Below, piece by piece: positions 9,101 through 17,219 of a stretch of DNA of 43,327 nt. The position numbers and the translations under genes were made by a program. A model generated the notes under the pieces. The model searched no databases. It saw nothing but the letters and a program-made list of their open reading frames with translations, and was not told the origin of the DNA. Position 1 is the stretch's first letter; each line of letters begins with the position of its first letter. The DNA comes from Bacteroidales bacterium (GTDB lineage: Bacteria; Bacteroidota; Bacteroidia; Bacteroidales; UBA932), in the NCBI GenBank assembly GCA_017483985.1, contig JAFUUB010000012.1, forward strand, positions 1-43,327, read 5' to 3'.

Positions 9101-9907
9101 ACCATCGATCTCAAGCCGCTGGTCATACCCCTGCAGAAAGATATGGGCGAGAACCTGCTCATCCTCGGGGCGAAGGCTTCCCAAGCCGTCTCCCTGGCCC
9201 AGCAGGTTTACCTGGGCATGATGCTCTCCGACAAGGGGTCGGCCCGGCCGCATGCCTTCTATGCCATAGACTGCCAGGACGATCCGGAAATGGATTACTA
9301 CCCCCTGTACGAAGCGCTCGAAGCGCGGGGAAGCCACCTGGTGACGGGGCATGAAAGGGGAGAACTGATTTCCTCCCTGGCCGCCCAAGTCCGGGAAGGG
9401 ACGGCAAAACCTTCGGTCATCCTGCTGCTTTCCCAGGAGCGTTTCCGGCCCCTGATGATGGATGCGGAACTCCCCGCCCGGCAAGAGACGGATACCTACC
9501 GACCGGCACAGCCCGCCGTCCCGTCCTTCCTCCAAGCCGGAGCCCGGGGCGGATCCGTCTCCCGAAAGACGACCTACCGCTCGGAACTGGCCTATCTGCT
9601 GGAACATGGCAGCGAGCAGGGCGTTCATTTCATCTGGGAAGTGGACCGGCTGCCGAACCTCCTGGCGGATGCCACACTGTCGCGCCAGAGCCTGATGCGG
9701 ATGTTCCGGCACATCCTCATGCTCCGGTCCGTACCGGATTCGGTCCTCCGCCTGGGCCTTCCCACGGAAGTGGATCCCGGCAAGCTCAACGATGAGGACG
9801 GACGCGTACGCGCCTGGTGGATTGACTTGCTGGACAATCGTTTCCGTTTGTTTACCCCGTTTGAGACAACCCGTCCCGACCAGTTGGATGAGTTATTTAA
9901 TGCATAG
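6104..9907 (+). CDS. Three-module FtsK/SpoIIIE ATPase, EssC/EccC-like
   Basis: This is a 1267-residue ATPase with the D1-D2-D3 layout of the type VII secretion motor. Module 1 is degenerate (GSGKN at 499-503, S/T lost; hydrophobic strand ending at D592). Module 2 is canonical: Walker A GQSGSGKS at 730-737, the MDLKIGGVEF segment typical of FtsK-like pumps, Walker B IMIIVDE with D840-E841, and the GIHLVLATQ sensor strand. Module 3 has a broken Walker A (GAKASQAV, 1022-1029). The first 430 residues are mostly charged helices and coiled coil. I see no membrane helix and no FHA domain, unlike EssC. WXG-like proteins follow 5 nt after the stop. Protein pumping is inferred; DNA translocation or a defence role is possible. 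The first kilobase is clearly lower in GC than upstream genes. Confidence 0.88.
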   Translation: MDTNSPYLYREVLEILDQEVADRRAVNFLLKENDALASEAVCALDPATLKKKIASLVDRWNQDLLNEVYIPLMKKGIQDYKDYLAAQRKTLPAMPDIPAGYKDYAEAERALTQYAKEKSDLERDLVSEAAVIRSLHKDLLNLYGKNPTEIYLNAGRSAKDAFQCFDVTIFFTHSSLPENLHGLIGMGIHVKGVPKAIYVYTDGSLPFTPDFTYARDPRYDGYIMDFFLVSGEATTLTEKVMGKAKKAAQWVQQQQKECQMLEILRRLVNTLRIKEAGELRLGQVKRKMADLKEKLPAYKDYRARTDTYCEKEREFYGLKGNVTIGTFVAQKGKMQRAGQAVLDPIRKKYAAELHPYGLHESELDDIRWPEYVTTPEKAREAKEKLVNRLFNESSERIAHAVTRRKQMAEQMAVVNGHENYLLRLKTVQELDPVLGQVLQIDPEQLQTLKKCAAGRESVALIPTGQHCSTYKGLEIYYPQMVPWHQNGKASNICLELPKGSGKNAEDRLYHVMNNLLFNMLMAFSPGQVRLHFIDFNLSGRGGFFLQNFDGAVTGSKAVTDESALRELLARLQDKLGSARPSPKPYDVVVLLDAPKQLTTQHARTLQPLYENGYKGGISFVAVDTGSRSQGDGSALLSHPSFVHVPLSEEPMQLDTLFDGVLSRDDCIEQFRQGLEDARQVPVIHLDYEALGRQAFQDTGKGLRIPVGSTGGQRFDFRLDQVSHPHAFVLGQSGSGKSVLLHNVIMGAVLQYAPEDLQLYLMDLKIGGVEFKAYKSLPHTKAVLLDDSDRQIIREILRDIIREMKSRGERMRNASSGIVKIEEYNQAFPQDRLAQIMIIVDECQRLFSDRPDSIQREISEMMDMIASQGRNFGIHLVLATQTLHGSVISAVVRKNISDFYLLKGGMADGLERQMEEAAALTTGQVIYTNRSDKTLFQAFFPDRRSRETALGTAVRKASGHPTNNPFVFEGRTSFHLLPENAAGLRTAARRGPAGMAGREITIDLKPLVIPLQKDMGENLLILGAKASQAVSLAQQVYLGMMLSDKGSARPHAFYAIDCQDDPEMDYYPLYEALEARGSHLVTGHERGELISSLAAQVREGTAKPSVILLLSQERFRPLMMDAELPARQETDTYRPAQPAVPSFLQAGARGGSVSRKTTYRSELAYLLEHGSEQGVHFIWEVDRLPNLLADATLSRQSLMRMFRHILMLRSVPDSVLRLGLPTEVDPGKLNDEDGRVRAWWIDLLDNRFRLFTPFETTRPDQLDELFNA

Positions 9908-9912
9908 TTACC

Positions 9913-10188
9913 ATGGATGTTAATATCAAAAACCTGGACGATCTCCGCACCTTTGCTGCCTATCTGAGGAATCTCGGAACCAGTATGGCGGATAAGTTTG
10001 AGAACGCCCGCGCACAAATGATCTCCGTGAACGAAGGATGGAGGGATGTCGAAAACGCCCGTTTCATGGAAGAATTCGGGCAGAGCGTCGACTTGATCCA
10101 TCAGATTTCCGAGCACATGGACCGGTACAGCGAATTCCTGCTCCGGAAATGCGACATCATCGAGCAGTATCTTAACACGCGGCTATAA
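9913..10188 (+). CDS. WXG100-like helical hairpin protein (W-x-D variant)
   Basis: This 91-residue protein has the size and design of WXG100/EsxA-type proteins: two amphipathic helices joined by a turn with the only tryptophan, W43, in W43-R44-D45 rather than WxG. The aromatic-rich run after the turn (ARFMEEF) also fits the family. The helix continues to a basic end (LLRKCDIIEQYL). No exact C-terminal YxxxD/E export signal is visible. It follows the FtsK-like ATPase by 5 nt, and its stop overlaps the next start (TAATG). The likely role is substrate, partner or adaptor of that ATPase. The hairpin call is firm from pattern; secretion is inference. Confidence 0.75.
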   Translation: MDVNIKNLDDLRTFAAYLRNLGTSMADKFENARAQMISVNEGWRDVENARFMEEFGQSVDLIHQISEHMDRYSEFLLRKCDIIEQYLNTRL

Positions 10189-10637
10189 TGGCGGCGCACG
10201 ATGCCAGGGTACAGGAAATCGAGGTCCTGCACCATTTCGCTTCCGCAATTTCCCGGGTAGGAGGCAATATCGTCGCCTCCGCCTCCAGGCTCGAAGGTGC
10301 TGTCTATCAGGAACGCAGCGAGTTCCGGTCCCTGCTGGACACCCTCGAGAGCCATCTCGAAAGCGCTCAGGCGGACTATGCCTATGCCCTTTCCGAGTGG
10401 GAAGACGAACAGGATACCTACACCGAGCAGGCCCTGGATGCGGCGCGGGAGCGACTCAATACCGCCCAGGAAGCATACGAGGAGGGGGTGGAAATCTATC
10501 AGCAAGTGGAAACGCTCCTGATGAACGCCATTTCCTTCGCCGGTTCGTTCGGTCCGTCGATCCAGTCCCAGACAGACCGGGCCAGCGCCAATGTCCGACT
10601 GGCGGCGACCCGGCTGCAGGAATATCTAACACACTGA
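10188..10637 (+). CDS. Helical coiled-coil protein of the FtsK/WXG cassette
   Basis: I do not recognise a named family for this 149-residue protein. It is nearly all helix: a short amphipathic N-terminus, a long acidic coiled coil (about 40-115) and a C-terminal helix ending RLQEYLTH. Its only tryptophan is W71 in W71-E72-D73, the same W-x-D signature as both neighbours. Glycines near 116-123 (SFAGSFGPS) may form a hinge. No signal peptide or membrane helix is seen. It is translationally coupled to the preceding gene by TAATG and lies 4 nt before the next. It could be a longer partner of the two hairpin proteins or the cargo of the ATPase. Confidence 0.7.
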   Translation: MAAHDARVQEIEVLHHFASAISRVGGNIVASASRLEGAVYQERSEFRSLLDTLESHLESAQADYAYALSEWEDEQDTYTEQALDAARERLNTAQEAYEEGVEIYQQVETLLMNAISFAGSFGPSIQSQTDRASANVRLAATRLQEYLTH

Positions 10638-10641
10638 CACG

Positions 10642-10878
10642 ATGGTATTCAACAACGCAGTCGACGATATCGTCAATCACATTTCGGAAGTAGACGCGCT
10701 CATGCAGCAGATCGGGGCCGTGTGGAACGACCGCGTAGCCGAGCACGTCAGCGAGGAACTCCTGGCCGGCATCGTGTCGGAATGCAACTCCTTCTGCCGC
10801 GAGATGCACTCGATCGCATCGCTGATCCTGATGCGGCGGGGCGAAATGGAGAGCCTCGCTTCCCGGACCGCCTATTAA
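10642..10878 (+). CDS. Short WXG-like helical protein (W-x-D)
   Basis: This 78-residue, probably all-helical protein closes the cassette. A first helix (about 5-25) leads to the sole tryptophan W28 in W28-N29-D30, then a second helix (about 31-70). This matches the hairpin plan of WXG100 proteins, though it is shorter than the usual 95-100 residues. Two cysteines lie in SECNSFCREM (about 47-53). It begins 4 nt after the previous stop and its own stop runs straight into the terminator. With the 91-residue protein it could form an EsxA/EsxB-like heterodimer. That pairing is an inference from order and motif only. Confidence 0.65.
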   Translation: MVFNNAVDDIVNHISEVDALMQQIGAVWNDRVAEHVSEELLAGIVSECNSFCREMHSIASLILMRRGEMESLASRTAY

Positions 10879-10903
10879 AAAAGGCTCCCCGGGGAGCCTT
10901 TTT
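10876..10903 (+). terminator. Bidirectional intrinsic terminator
   Basis: A self-complementary hairpin (AAGGCTCC...GGAGCCTT, 10881-10900) is flanked by an A run on the left and a T run on the right, so it can stop transcription from both sides. It lies between the convergent ends of the FtsK/WXG cassette and aspS, and shows that the cassette is the end of its transcription unit. Confidence 0.9.
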
Positions 10904-10906
10904 CAT

Positions 10907-12676
<1,770 letters not shown>

Positions 12677-12702
12677 GGATCAGATTTTTTTCGTTGGAAA
12701 TG

Positions 12703-12710
12703 CAAAAGTA
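12703..12710 (-). promoter_or_regulatory. -7 element for aspS
   Basis: On the minus strand this reads TACTTTTG, a match to the Bacteroidota -7 consensus TAnnTTTG, about 27 nt upstream of the aspS ATG. I could not find a convincing -33 TTG at the usual distance. Confidence 0.5.
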
Positions 12711-12732
12711 GCAATTTTACGGTGATTTACGC

Positions 12733-12740
12733 TATCTTTG
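12733..12740 (+). promoter_or_regulatory. -7 element for rsmA
   Basis: TATCTTTG matches the Bacteroidota -7 consensus and lies 48 nt upstream of the rsmA start. It is divergent from the aspS -7 element 22 nt away, so the two promoters share a compact region. No clear -33 TTG was found at 19-21 nt. Confidence 0.5.
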
Positions 12741-12788
12741 CGGCAAGAATTGCCGGTTGCGGGTCCGCACCGGCCCAAAAAAGGCATT

Positions 12789-13595
12789 ATGGAAGTAAGG
12801 GCAAAGAAGGCTTTGGGCCAACATTTCCTGACAGACCAGGGAATCGCCAAGGCCATCGTGGATGCATTGGAGATCCCGGCCGGCACCGTTTCCCCGGTGC
12901 TGGAAGTCGGACCGGGCATGGGCGTGCTGACGCAGTATCTGCTGCAGCGCAGCGACGTGGACCTCAAACTGGTGGAGATCGACGGGGAATCCGTGGAGTA
13001 CCTCCGGGCCCATTTCCCGGACATGCAGGGCCGGCTGCTGCAGGAAGATTTCCTCAAGATGCAGCTGGGCAAGCATTTCCCGGGGTCCTTTGCCGTCATC
13101 GGCAATTTCCCCTACAACATTTCCTCGCAGATCTTCTTCAAGATCCTGGACCACCGCGAGCAGGTCCCGCAGGTCGTCTGCATGATCCAGAAAGAGGTCG
13201 CCGAACGCATTGCGGAAGGCCCCGGCACCAAAGCCTACGGCATCCTGTCCGTCCTGCTGCAGGCCTGGTACGACATCGAATACCTGTTCTCCGTCGGATC
13301 CGGCTGCTTCGCCCCGCCGCCCAAGGTCCAGTCCGCCGTCATCCGGCTGCGCCGGAACGGCCGCCAGTCCCTCGGCTGCGACGAGGCCCTCTTCAAGACC
13401 GTCATCAAGACCGCCTTCGGCCAGCGCCGCAAGATGATGCGCAACCCCCTCAAGCCCCTGGCCCGCGCCAAGGCCCAGCGGGAAAAATGGACCGAAGACC
13501 AGCTCGCGGCTTTCCTGCGCGACCCGGTCTTCGATCTTCGTCCGGAGCAGCTCAGCGTCGAGGACTTCATCGCCCTCACCCTCCGGCTGCAATAG
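12789..13595 (+). CDS. rsmA: 16S rRNA dimethyladenosine transferase (KsgA/RsmA)
   Basis: The enzyme dimethylates two adjacent adenines in the 3' terminal helix of 16S rRNA during small-subunit maturation, using S-adenosylmethionine. At 268 residues it is full length. The family N-terminus KKALGQHFLTD is present, followed by the SAM-binding LEVGPGMGVLT motif and the catalytic N106-F-P-Y109 motif (NFPYNISSQ). The ATG at 12789 is chosen because it places KALGQHF at the usual distance. An upstream in-frame start at 12738 would lie on the promoter. It ends 3 nt from the convergent mgtC-like gene without a visible terminator. Confidence 0.96.
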   Translation: MEVRAKKALGQHFLTDQGIAKAIVDALEIPAGTVSPVLEVGPGMGVLTQYLLQRSDVDLKLVEIDGESVEYLRAHFPDMQGRLLQEDFLKMQLGKHFPGSFAVIGNFPYNISSQIFFKILDHREQVPQVVCMIQKEVAERIAEGPGTKAYGILSVLLQAWYDIEYLFSVGSGCFAPPPKVQSAVIRLRRNGRQSLGCDEALFKTVIKTAFGQRRKMMRNPLKPLARAKAQREKWTEDQLAAFLRDPVFDLRPEQLSVEDFIALTLRLQ

Positions 13596-13598
13596 CTG

Positions 13599-14249
13599 TC
13601 AGCTTACAATACTTTCAAGATGGACGCCCGAAAGGGTGTCGAGCAGGGCGGAAAGCCGCTCTGCGGAGAATTTGCGCGACACGCGGAACTCGGCCCGCAT
13701 GACATACCGGCCGGGCGCTTCGGAGGTGCTTTCCTGCTGCAAGGTATAGGACAGCACGTTCAGTCCCGCCGCCCGAAGGGCTCCCAAGGAACGCATCAGG
13801 GTGTCCTTGTCGTCCGCGGACCAGGCTACGGTCAGGTTGCGGTCGTGGAGCTGAAGGGTGTTCATGAGCTCCAGGATCAGGAGGGCCAGCAGCGTCGCCG
13901 CCCCGGCCAGCAGGTACATGCCGCCGCCGCAGGCCAGTCCGATGGCGGCCGCGACCCAGATACCCGCCGCCGTGGTCAGGCCCCGGACGGCATTCTTCTG
14001 GAAAATGATGGTACCGGCACCGATGAAGCCCATGCCGGAGACGACCTGGGCCGCCACGCGCGACGCGTCGAAGGAACCGGTGAAACCGAATTGGGAAATC
14101 ACCATCAGCAGGCCGCTACCCAACGCAACGAGGAAGTGGGTGCGTACACCCGCTTCCTTTGCGCGCAGTTCCCGTTCCAGCCCGACGAGCCCGCCCAGCA
14201 GGCCCGCCACCAGGATCCGGAGGATCAGGTTCCAGATCGTCGGGGTCAT
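13599..14249 (-). CDS. MgtC/SapB family membrane protein
   Basis: This inner-membrane protein of 216 residues belongs to the MgtC/SapB family, whose members are linked to magnesium limitation, acid stress and ATP synthase control. Several hydrophobic helices cover about residues 5-135. The family signature GLVGLERE lies after the first helix, and VVSGMGFIGAGTI and RGLTTAAGIWVAAAIG follow. The soluble C-terminus (about 140-216) resembles the ACT-like tail of longer members. Its ATG overlaps the stop of the XRE gene (ATGA), so it is the last gene of the nfeD-flotillin-XRE-mgtC operon. The precise role here is unknown. Confidence 0.88.
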   Translation of the reverse strand: MTPTIWNLILRILVAGLLGGLVGLERELRAKEAGVRTHFLVALGSGLLMVISQFGFTGSFDASRVAAQVVSGMGFIGAGTIIFQKNAVRGLTTAAGIWVAAAIGLACGGGMYLLAGAATLLALLILELMNTLQLHDRNLTVAWSADDKDTLMRSLGALRAAGLNVLSYTLQQESTSEAPGRYVMRAEFRVSRKFSAERLSALLDTLSGVHLESIVS

Positions 14250-14473
14250 GGCTCGGAAGGGGTTTCCTCTCCCGGCTGGTATTCCAGCAGGTCACCCGGC
14301 TGGCAATCCAGCGCCTTGCACAGGGCGGAGAGCGTGGTGAATCGGACGGCCTTCGCCTTCCCTGTCTTCAGGATCGACAGGTTCGCGGCGGAAATCCCGA
14401 TTTTTTCCGCCAGCTCGCCGGAAGACATCTTCCGGCGGGCCAGCATGACATCTACATTAACGATAATGGGCAT
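14246..14473 (-). CDS. Small XRE-family (YozG-like) transcriptional regulator
   Basis: A 75-residue DNA-binding protein consisting of a single Cro/C1-type helix-turn-helix. The recognition region is SSGELAEKIGISAANLSILKTG, followed by the RFTTLSALCKALDCQPGDLLEY segment typical of YozG-type regulators. Such proteins often sit with a small membrane protein such as DUF2975; here the partner is the MgtC-like protein, with which it overlaps by 4 nt. It starts 2 nt after the flotillin stop. Autoregulation of the operon is likely, but I could not identify an operator. Confidence 0.9.
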   Translation of the reverse strand: MPIIVNVDVMLARRKMSSGELAEKIGISAANLSILKTGKAKAVRFTTLSALCKALDCQPGDLLEYQPGEETPSEP

Positions 14474-14475
14474 GA

Positions 14476-15891
14476 TTACTTCTCCTGTTCAGGCTCTCCG
14501 GCGGCCTCAGGCGCACCTTTGAGGTAGGACGGAAGATTGAGTCCCGCCATCTTGAACAGTTCGTCCAGCGGGGGGACCGACTTCATCATGCCGGAGATAA
14601 AGTTGGACGTAGCGGTCTTGCCGTCGGTGGTATTACCGGTATCCCAGACGGTGACCTTGTCGATATTGATACCCTTGACAGCCTCGACCTGGGTCTTGAC
14701 CAGATCCGGGAGCTTGTCCGCGATCAGCATGGTGACGGCCTTCTCCGGATCGCCGGAAGCGGCCTGGACCAACTGGTTGAAACCTTCGGCCTGCTTGGTC
14801 AGGACCTCCAGCATACCACGGGCCTGCGCATCCATCTTGGCAAAGATGGCATCGGCTTCACCCTTGGCCTTGCGGCGGATCTTCTCAGCCTCTGCCTCAG
14901 CGTCGATGATCGCTTTCTCCTTCTCGATCTGGGCAGGCACCACGACGTTGGCCTGCTGGGTCGCCTTCTCACGTTCGGCACGGGCGAGTTCCGCGTCGCG
15001 CTCGGACTTGTAGGCTTCCTCGAGGGCCTTCGCAGCCTGGACCTTCTCCGCAGCGACGGCGATGCGGGCGGCTTCCGCCTCCTTCTCGCGACGGGTCGCG
15101 TCGGAATTCGCGATGGCGATCTTGGAATTGTTCTCACCCTCGACGGCACGGGCGTTGGCGTCCGCGGTCTTGATACGGGTGTCACGGGTCGTTTCCGCGA
15201 TCCGGATGTCCTTGTCCCGGTCGGCCTCGGCCTTACCGATCTCACCGAAGCGGTTCTGCTCGGCCACGCTCTTCTTCGCGTCGTTGATGGCCTTGGCGGC
15301 CGCCTCCTTACCGAGAGCCTCGATATAGCCGGACTCGTCACGGATATCGGTGACGTTCACGTTGATCAGCTTCAGGCCGATCTTGCGGAGTTCCGCCTCC
15401 ACGTTGGTCGAGACGTTGGCGAGGAACTTGTCGCGGTCGGCGTTGATCTCCTCGATGTCCATCGTCGCAATGACCAGACGCAGCTGACCGAAGAGGATAT
15501 CGGTCGCGATACTCTGGATGCTGTCCACGGACAGGCCCAGCAAACGCTCGGCCGCATTGGTCATGTTCTCCGGATCGGTCGAGATACCGACGGTGAAGCG
15601 GCAGGGGACATCCACGCGGATGTTCTGCTTGGACAGGGCGTTGGTCAGGTTGCACTCGATCGAAATCGGCTTGAGGTCGAGGAAGGCATAGTCCTGGAAG
15701 ACCGGCCAGATGAAGGCGGCGCCGCCATGGACGCAGCGGGCGGAGGAAATGGATCCCTCCTTGTTCCGGCCGGTCTTACCGTAGATAACCAGGATCTTGT
15801 CGGACGGGCACCGTTTGTAGCGCTTGAGGATGGCGGCGAGGCTCACGAAGACCACGACCACCAGGATCAGGATAAGATAAATCTGTTCCAT
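14476..15891 (-). CDS. Flotillin-like SPFH domain protein (FloT/YuaG type)
   Basis: Flotillins scaffold ordered membrane microdomains. This 471-residue protein has one N-terminal membrane anchor (about residues 4-22), an SPFH/PHB domain (about 30-190), a long Glu/Ala/Lys-rich coiled coil (about 205-350) with repeated EAE and EKA segments, and a C-terminal oligomerisation region. Length and order match the FloT family. The upstream nfeD-like gene is 12 nt away, reproducing the well-known NfeD-flotillin pairing (compare yuaF-yuaG of Bacillus). The presence of an XRE regulator and MgtC downstream is a less usual continuation. Confidence 0.93.
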   Translation of the reverse strand: MEQIYLILILVVVVFVSLAAILKRYKRCPSDKILVIYGKTGRNKEGSISSARCVHGGAAFIWPVFQDYAFLDLKPISIECNLTNALSKQNIRVDVPCRFTVGISTDPENMTNAAERLLGLSVDSIQSIATDILFGQLRLVIATMDIEEINADRDKFLANVSTNVEAELRKIGLKLINVNVTDIRDESGYIEALGKEAAAKAINDAKKSVAEQNRFGEIGKAEADRDKDIRIAETTRDTRIKTADANARAVEGENNSKIAIANSDATRREKEAEAARIAVAAEKVQAAKALEEAYKSERDAELARAEREKATQQANVVVPAQIEKEKAIIDAEAEAEKIRRKAKGEADAIFAKMDAQARGMLEVLTKQAEGFNQLVQAASGDPEKAVTMLIADKLPDLVKTQVEAVKGINIDKVTVWDTGNTTDGKTATSNFISGMMKSVPPLDELFKMAGLNLPSYLKGAPEAAGEPEQEK

Positions 15892-15903
15892 AGTATCAGG
15901 GGA

Positions 15904-16512
15904 TTAAATAATCAGGGAATTCAGTTCTTCCACCAGCAGGGTGCTGGCATTGAGGACCTCGATGACCTTGATCGGAGTACCGGTCTTGAGGGTGTCGCTG
16001 TCGGTCATGGCCGCGTACTCCCGCACGGCGCCGTTGATCGTGATCTGGACCTTGCCTTCGCCCTTGCGCTCACCCGGGATGGTCAGGTAGACCTTGCCCT
16101 GGCAGCCCACGGCGGATTTATAGACATTGATGGTGCCCGTCTGCTGCATGCCGCTGAGCCATTTGAACAGGTACAAGATCAACGCGACCAGGCCGACACC
16201 CACCAGCACGGCAACCGTCATTACGAGCCCGGTGGGACCGTCGCCTTGCAGGAGGACGGCCGTCCAGCCGAAGCCGAGGCAGAAATTGACCAGGTTGCGG
16301 AAGGTAAGCAGGTTCATCCCGTGACCGCCGTCGATGGCGTCCGGGACCTGGGCATCACCCCCGTCGAAATCGATGTCGGAATCGATGGAGTCGGAGTCCG
16401 CGCCCAGGAAGGTAGCAATGCTCTGGATGATGAAGATGAGGGAAGCCACAAGGGTGATGCCCCACAAGACTTTCATACTCGGGCTGAGGGCAGCCCACCA
16501 AGTTGCAATCAT
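15904..16512 (-). CDS. NfeD-like membrane protein (YuaF type)
   Basis: This 202-residue protein is the usual partner of flotillin. It has hydrophobic helices at about 14-36, 70-90 and 96-118 and a C-terminal OB-fold-like domain (about 130-202) with GCQGKVYLTIPG and TPIKVIEVLNASTLLVEEL strands. An acidic loop (DSDSIDSDIDFDGGD) follows helix 1. It lacks the N-terminal ClpP-like protease found in long NfeD proteins, so it is the short class. It is first in the operon, with a promoter at 16563-16592. Confidence 0.85.
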   Translation of the reverse strand: MIATWWAALSPSMKVLWGITLVASLIFIIQSIATFLGADSDSIDSDIDFDGGDAQVPDAIDGGHGMNLLTFRNLVNFCLGFGWTAVLLQGDGPTGLVMTVAVLVGVGLVALILYLFKWLSGMQQTGTINVYKSAVGCQGKVYLTIPGERKGEGKVQITINGAVREYAAMTDSDTLKTGTPIKVIEVLNASTLLVEELNSLII

Positions 16513-16562
16513 AATTCTCTTGTTTTAGATCCGCTGGAAGGCCCACCCGGACCATCCTGCAG

Positions 16563-16592
16563 CAAAGATAGAAATTATTTATCGAAAAACAA
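16563..16592 (-). promoter_or_regulatory. Promoter of the nfeD-flotillin operon
   Basis: On the minus strand a TTG (-33) is followed after 19 nt by TATCTTTG, a perfect Bacteroidota promoter, about 50 nt upstream of the nfeD-like ATG. The surrounding 16570-16620 stretch is very AT-rich. Confidence 0.7.
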
Positions 16593-16619
16593 TAATTATT
16601 TCAAAAATTTTGAAAATTT

Positions 16620-17168
16620 TTATTGTTCGGCATTTGCCAGGGCCATCCCGGCCGCATCCATGAAGTACAACTGGACGCGCGCGTCCTTGGAAAGCGACAG
16701 GATGACCTCCCCGCCCGGCACCTGGTAATTGCAGACAAAGGTGCAGTTGCCATGCTCCAGGGCGGCGATGGGATTGTTCTCCGCCAGGGGCGAGGAGAAC
16801 TGCTCCAGGCTCATCTGCGGTTCGCCGTAGCGGGCGAAGAGCTTCATCTTCATCGAATCGTACTGGTTCTTGAGGGTCTCCCAGCCGCTGCGCTGGGGAT
16901 AGGATACCATTATCATATAGACCTGGTAGGTCTTGGGGGTGACCAGGATGGTCACCTCCGCCGGCTCGCCGAGCACCTTGCCGCGCATGAAGGGTTCCTG
17001 CTTGTCCTTCGTGGCAAAGCGGAAACCGTTGCGGCGCATGATCCGGGTAAAGGTATTGTATTCGCCTTCCAGGGACATACCCTCGAAAGAGAGGTGCTTC
17101 GCGCCCTGGGCCTGGGCGGCCAGCGCCAGGAGCAGGGCGGCCGCGGCAAGGAGGAGTCTTTTCATCAT
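16620..17168 (-). CDS. Secreted protein of unknown function
   Basis: I do not recognise a family. The likely start at 17168 gives 182 residues beginning MMKRLLLAAAALLLALAAQAQG, a clear signal peptide with cleavage after AQA. An ATG three bases later is equally possible. The mature part has short beta-rich stretches (GEPAEVTILV, TYQVYMIMVSYP) and a predicted helix with the LKNQYDSMKMKLFARYGEP pattern, found in small periplasmic Bacteroidota proteins that bind or process envelope components. It has two cysteines in the GNCTFVCNY segment. It is divergent from the peroxide operon. Location in the periplasm is likely; function is open. Confidence 0.75.
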   Translation of the reverse strand: MMKRLLLAAAALLLALAAQAQGAKHLSFEGMSLEGEYNTFTRIMRRNGFRFATKDKQEPFMRGKVLGEPAEVTILVTPKTYQVYMIMVSYPQRSGWETLKNQYDSMKMKLFARYGEPQMSLEQFSSPLAENNPIAALEHGNCTFVCNYQVPGGEVILSLSKDARVQLYFMDAAGMALANAEQ

Positions 17169-17186
17169 CAGCGGGGGTTTTCCACA

Positions 17187-17194
17187 CAAAAATA
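17187..17194 (-). promoter_or_regulatory. Possible -7 element for the secreted protein gene
   Basis: The minus strand reads TATTTTTG, matching TAnnTTTG, about 20 nt upstream of the start at 17168. No -33 TTG at the right distance is visible, so this is tentative. It is 62 nt from the divergent peroxide-operon -7 element. Confidence 0.35.
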
Positions 17195-17219
17195 CGAAAA
17201 TCATGCAAAAAAAATTAAA

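Noticed and set aside
6104..10878. A complete classical type VII secretion system
   Set aside because: No EssA, EssB, EsaA, YukD or EccB/D/E-like gene and no LXG or polymorphic toxin is present, so only the motor and small-partner parts can be claimed.
16570..16622. AT-rich stretch as a terminator of the secreted protein gene at 16620
   Set aside because: Only weak A/T pairing is visible, without a GC-rich stem, so it was not listed as a terminator.
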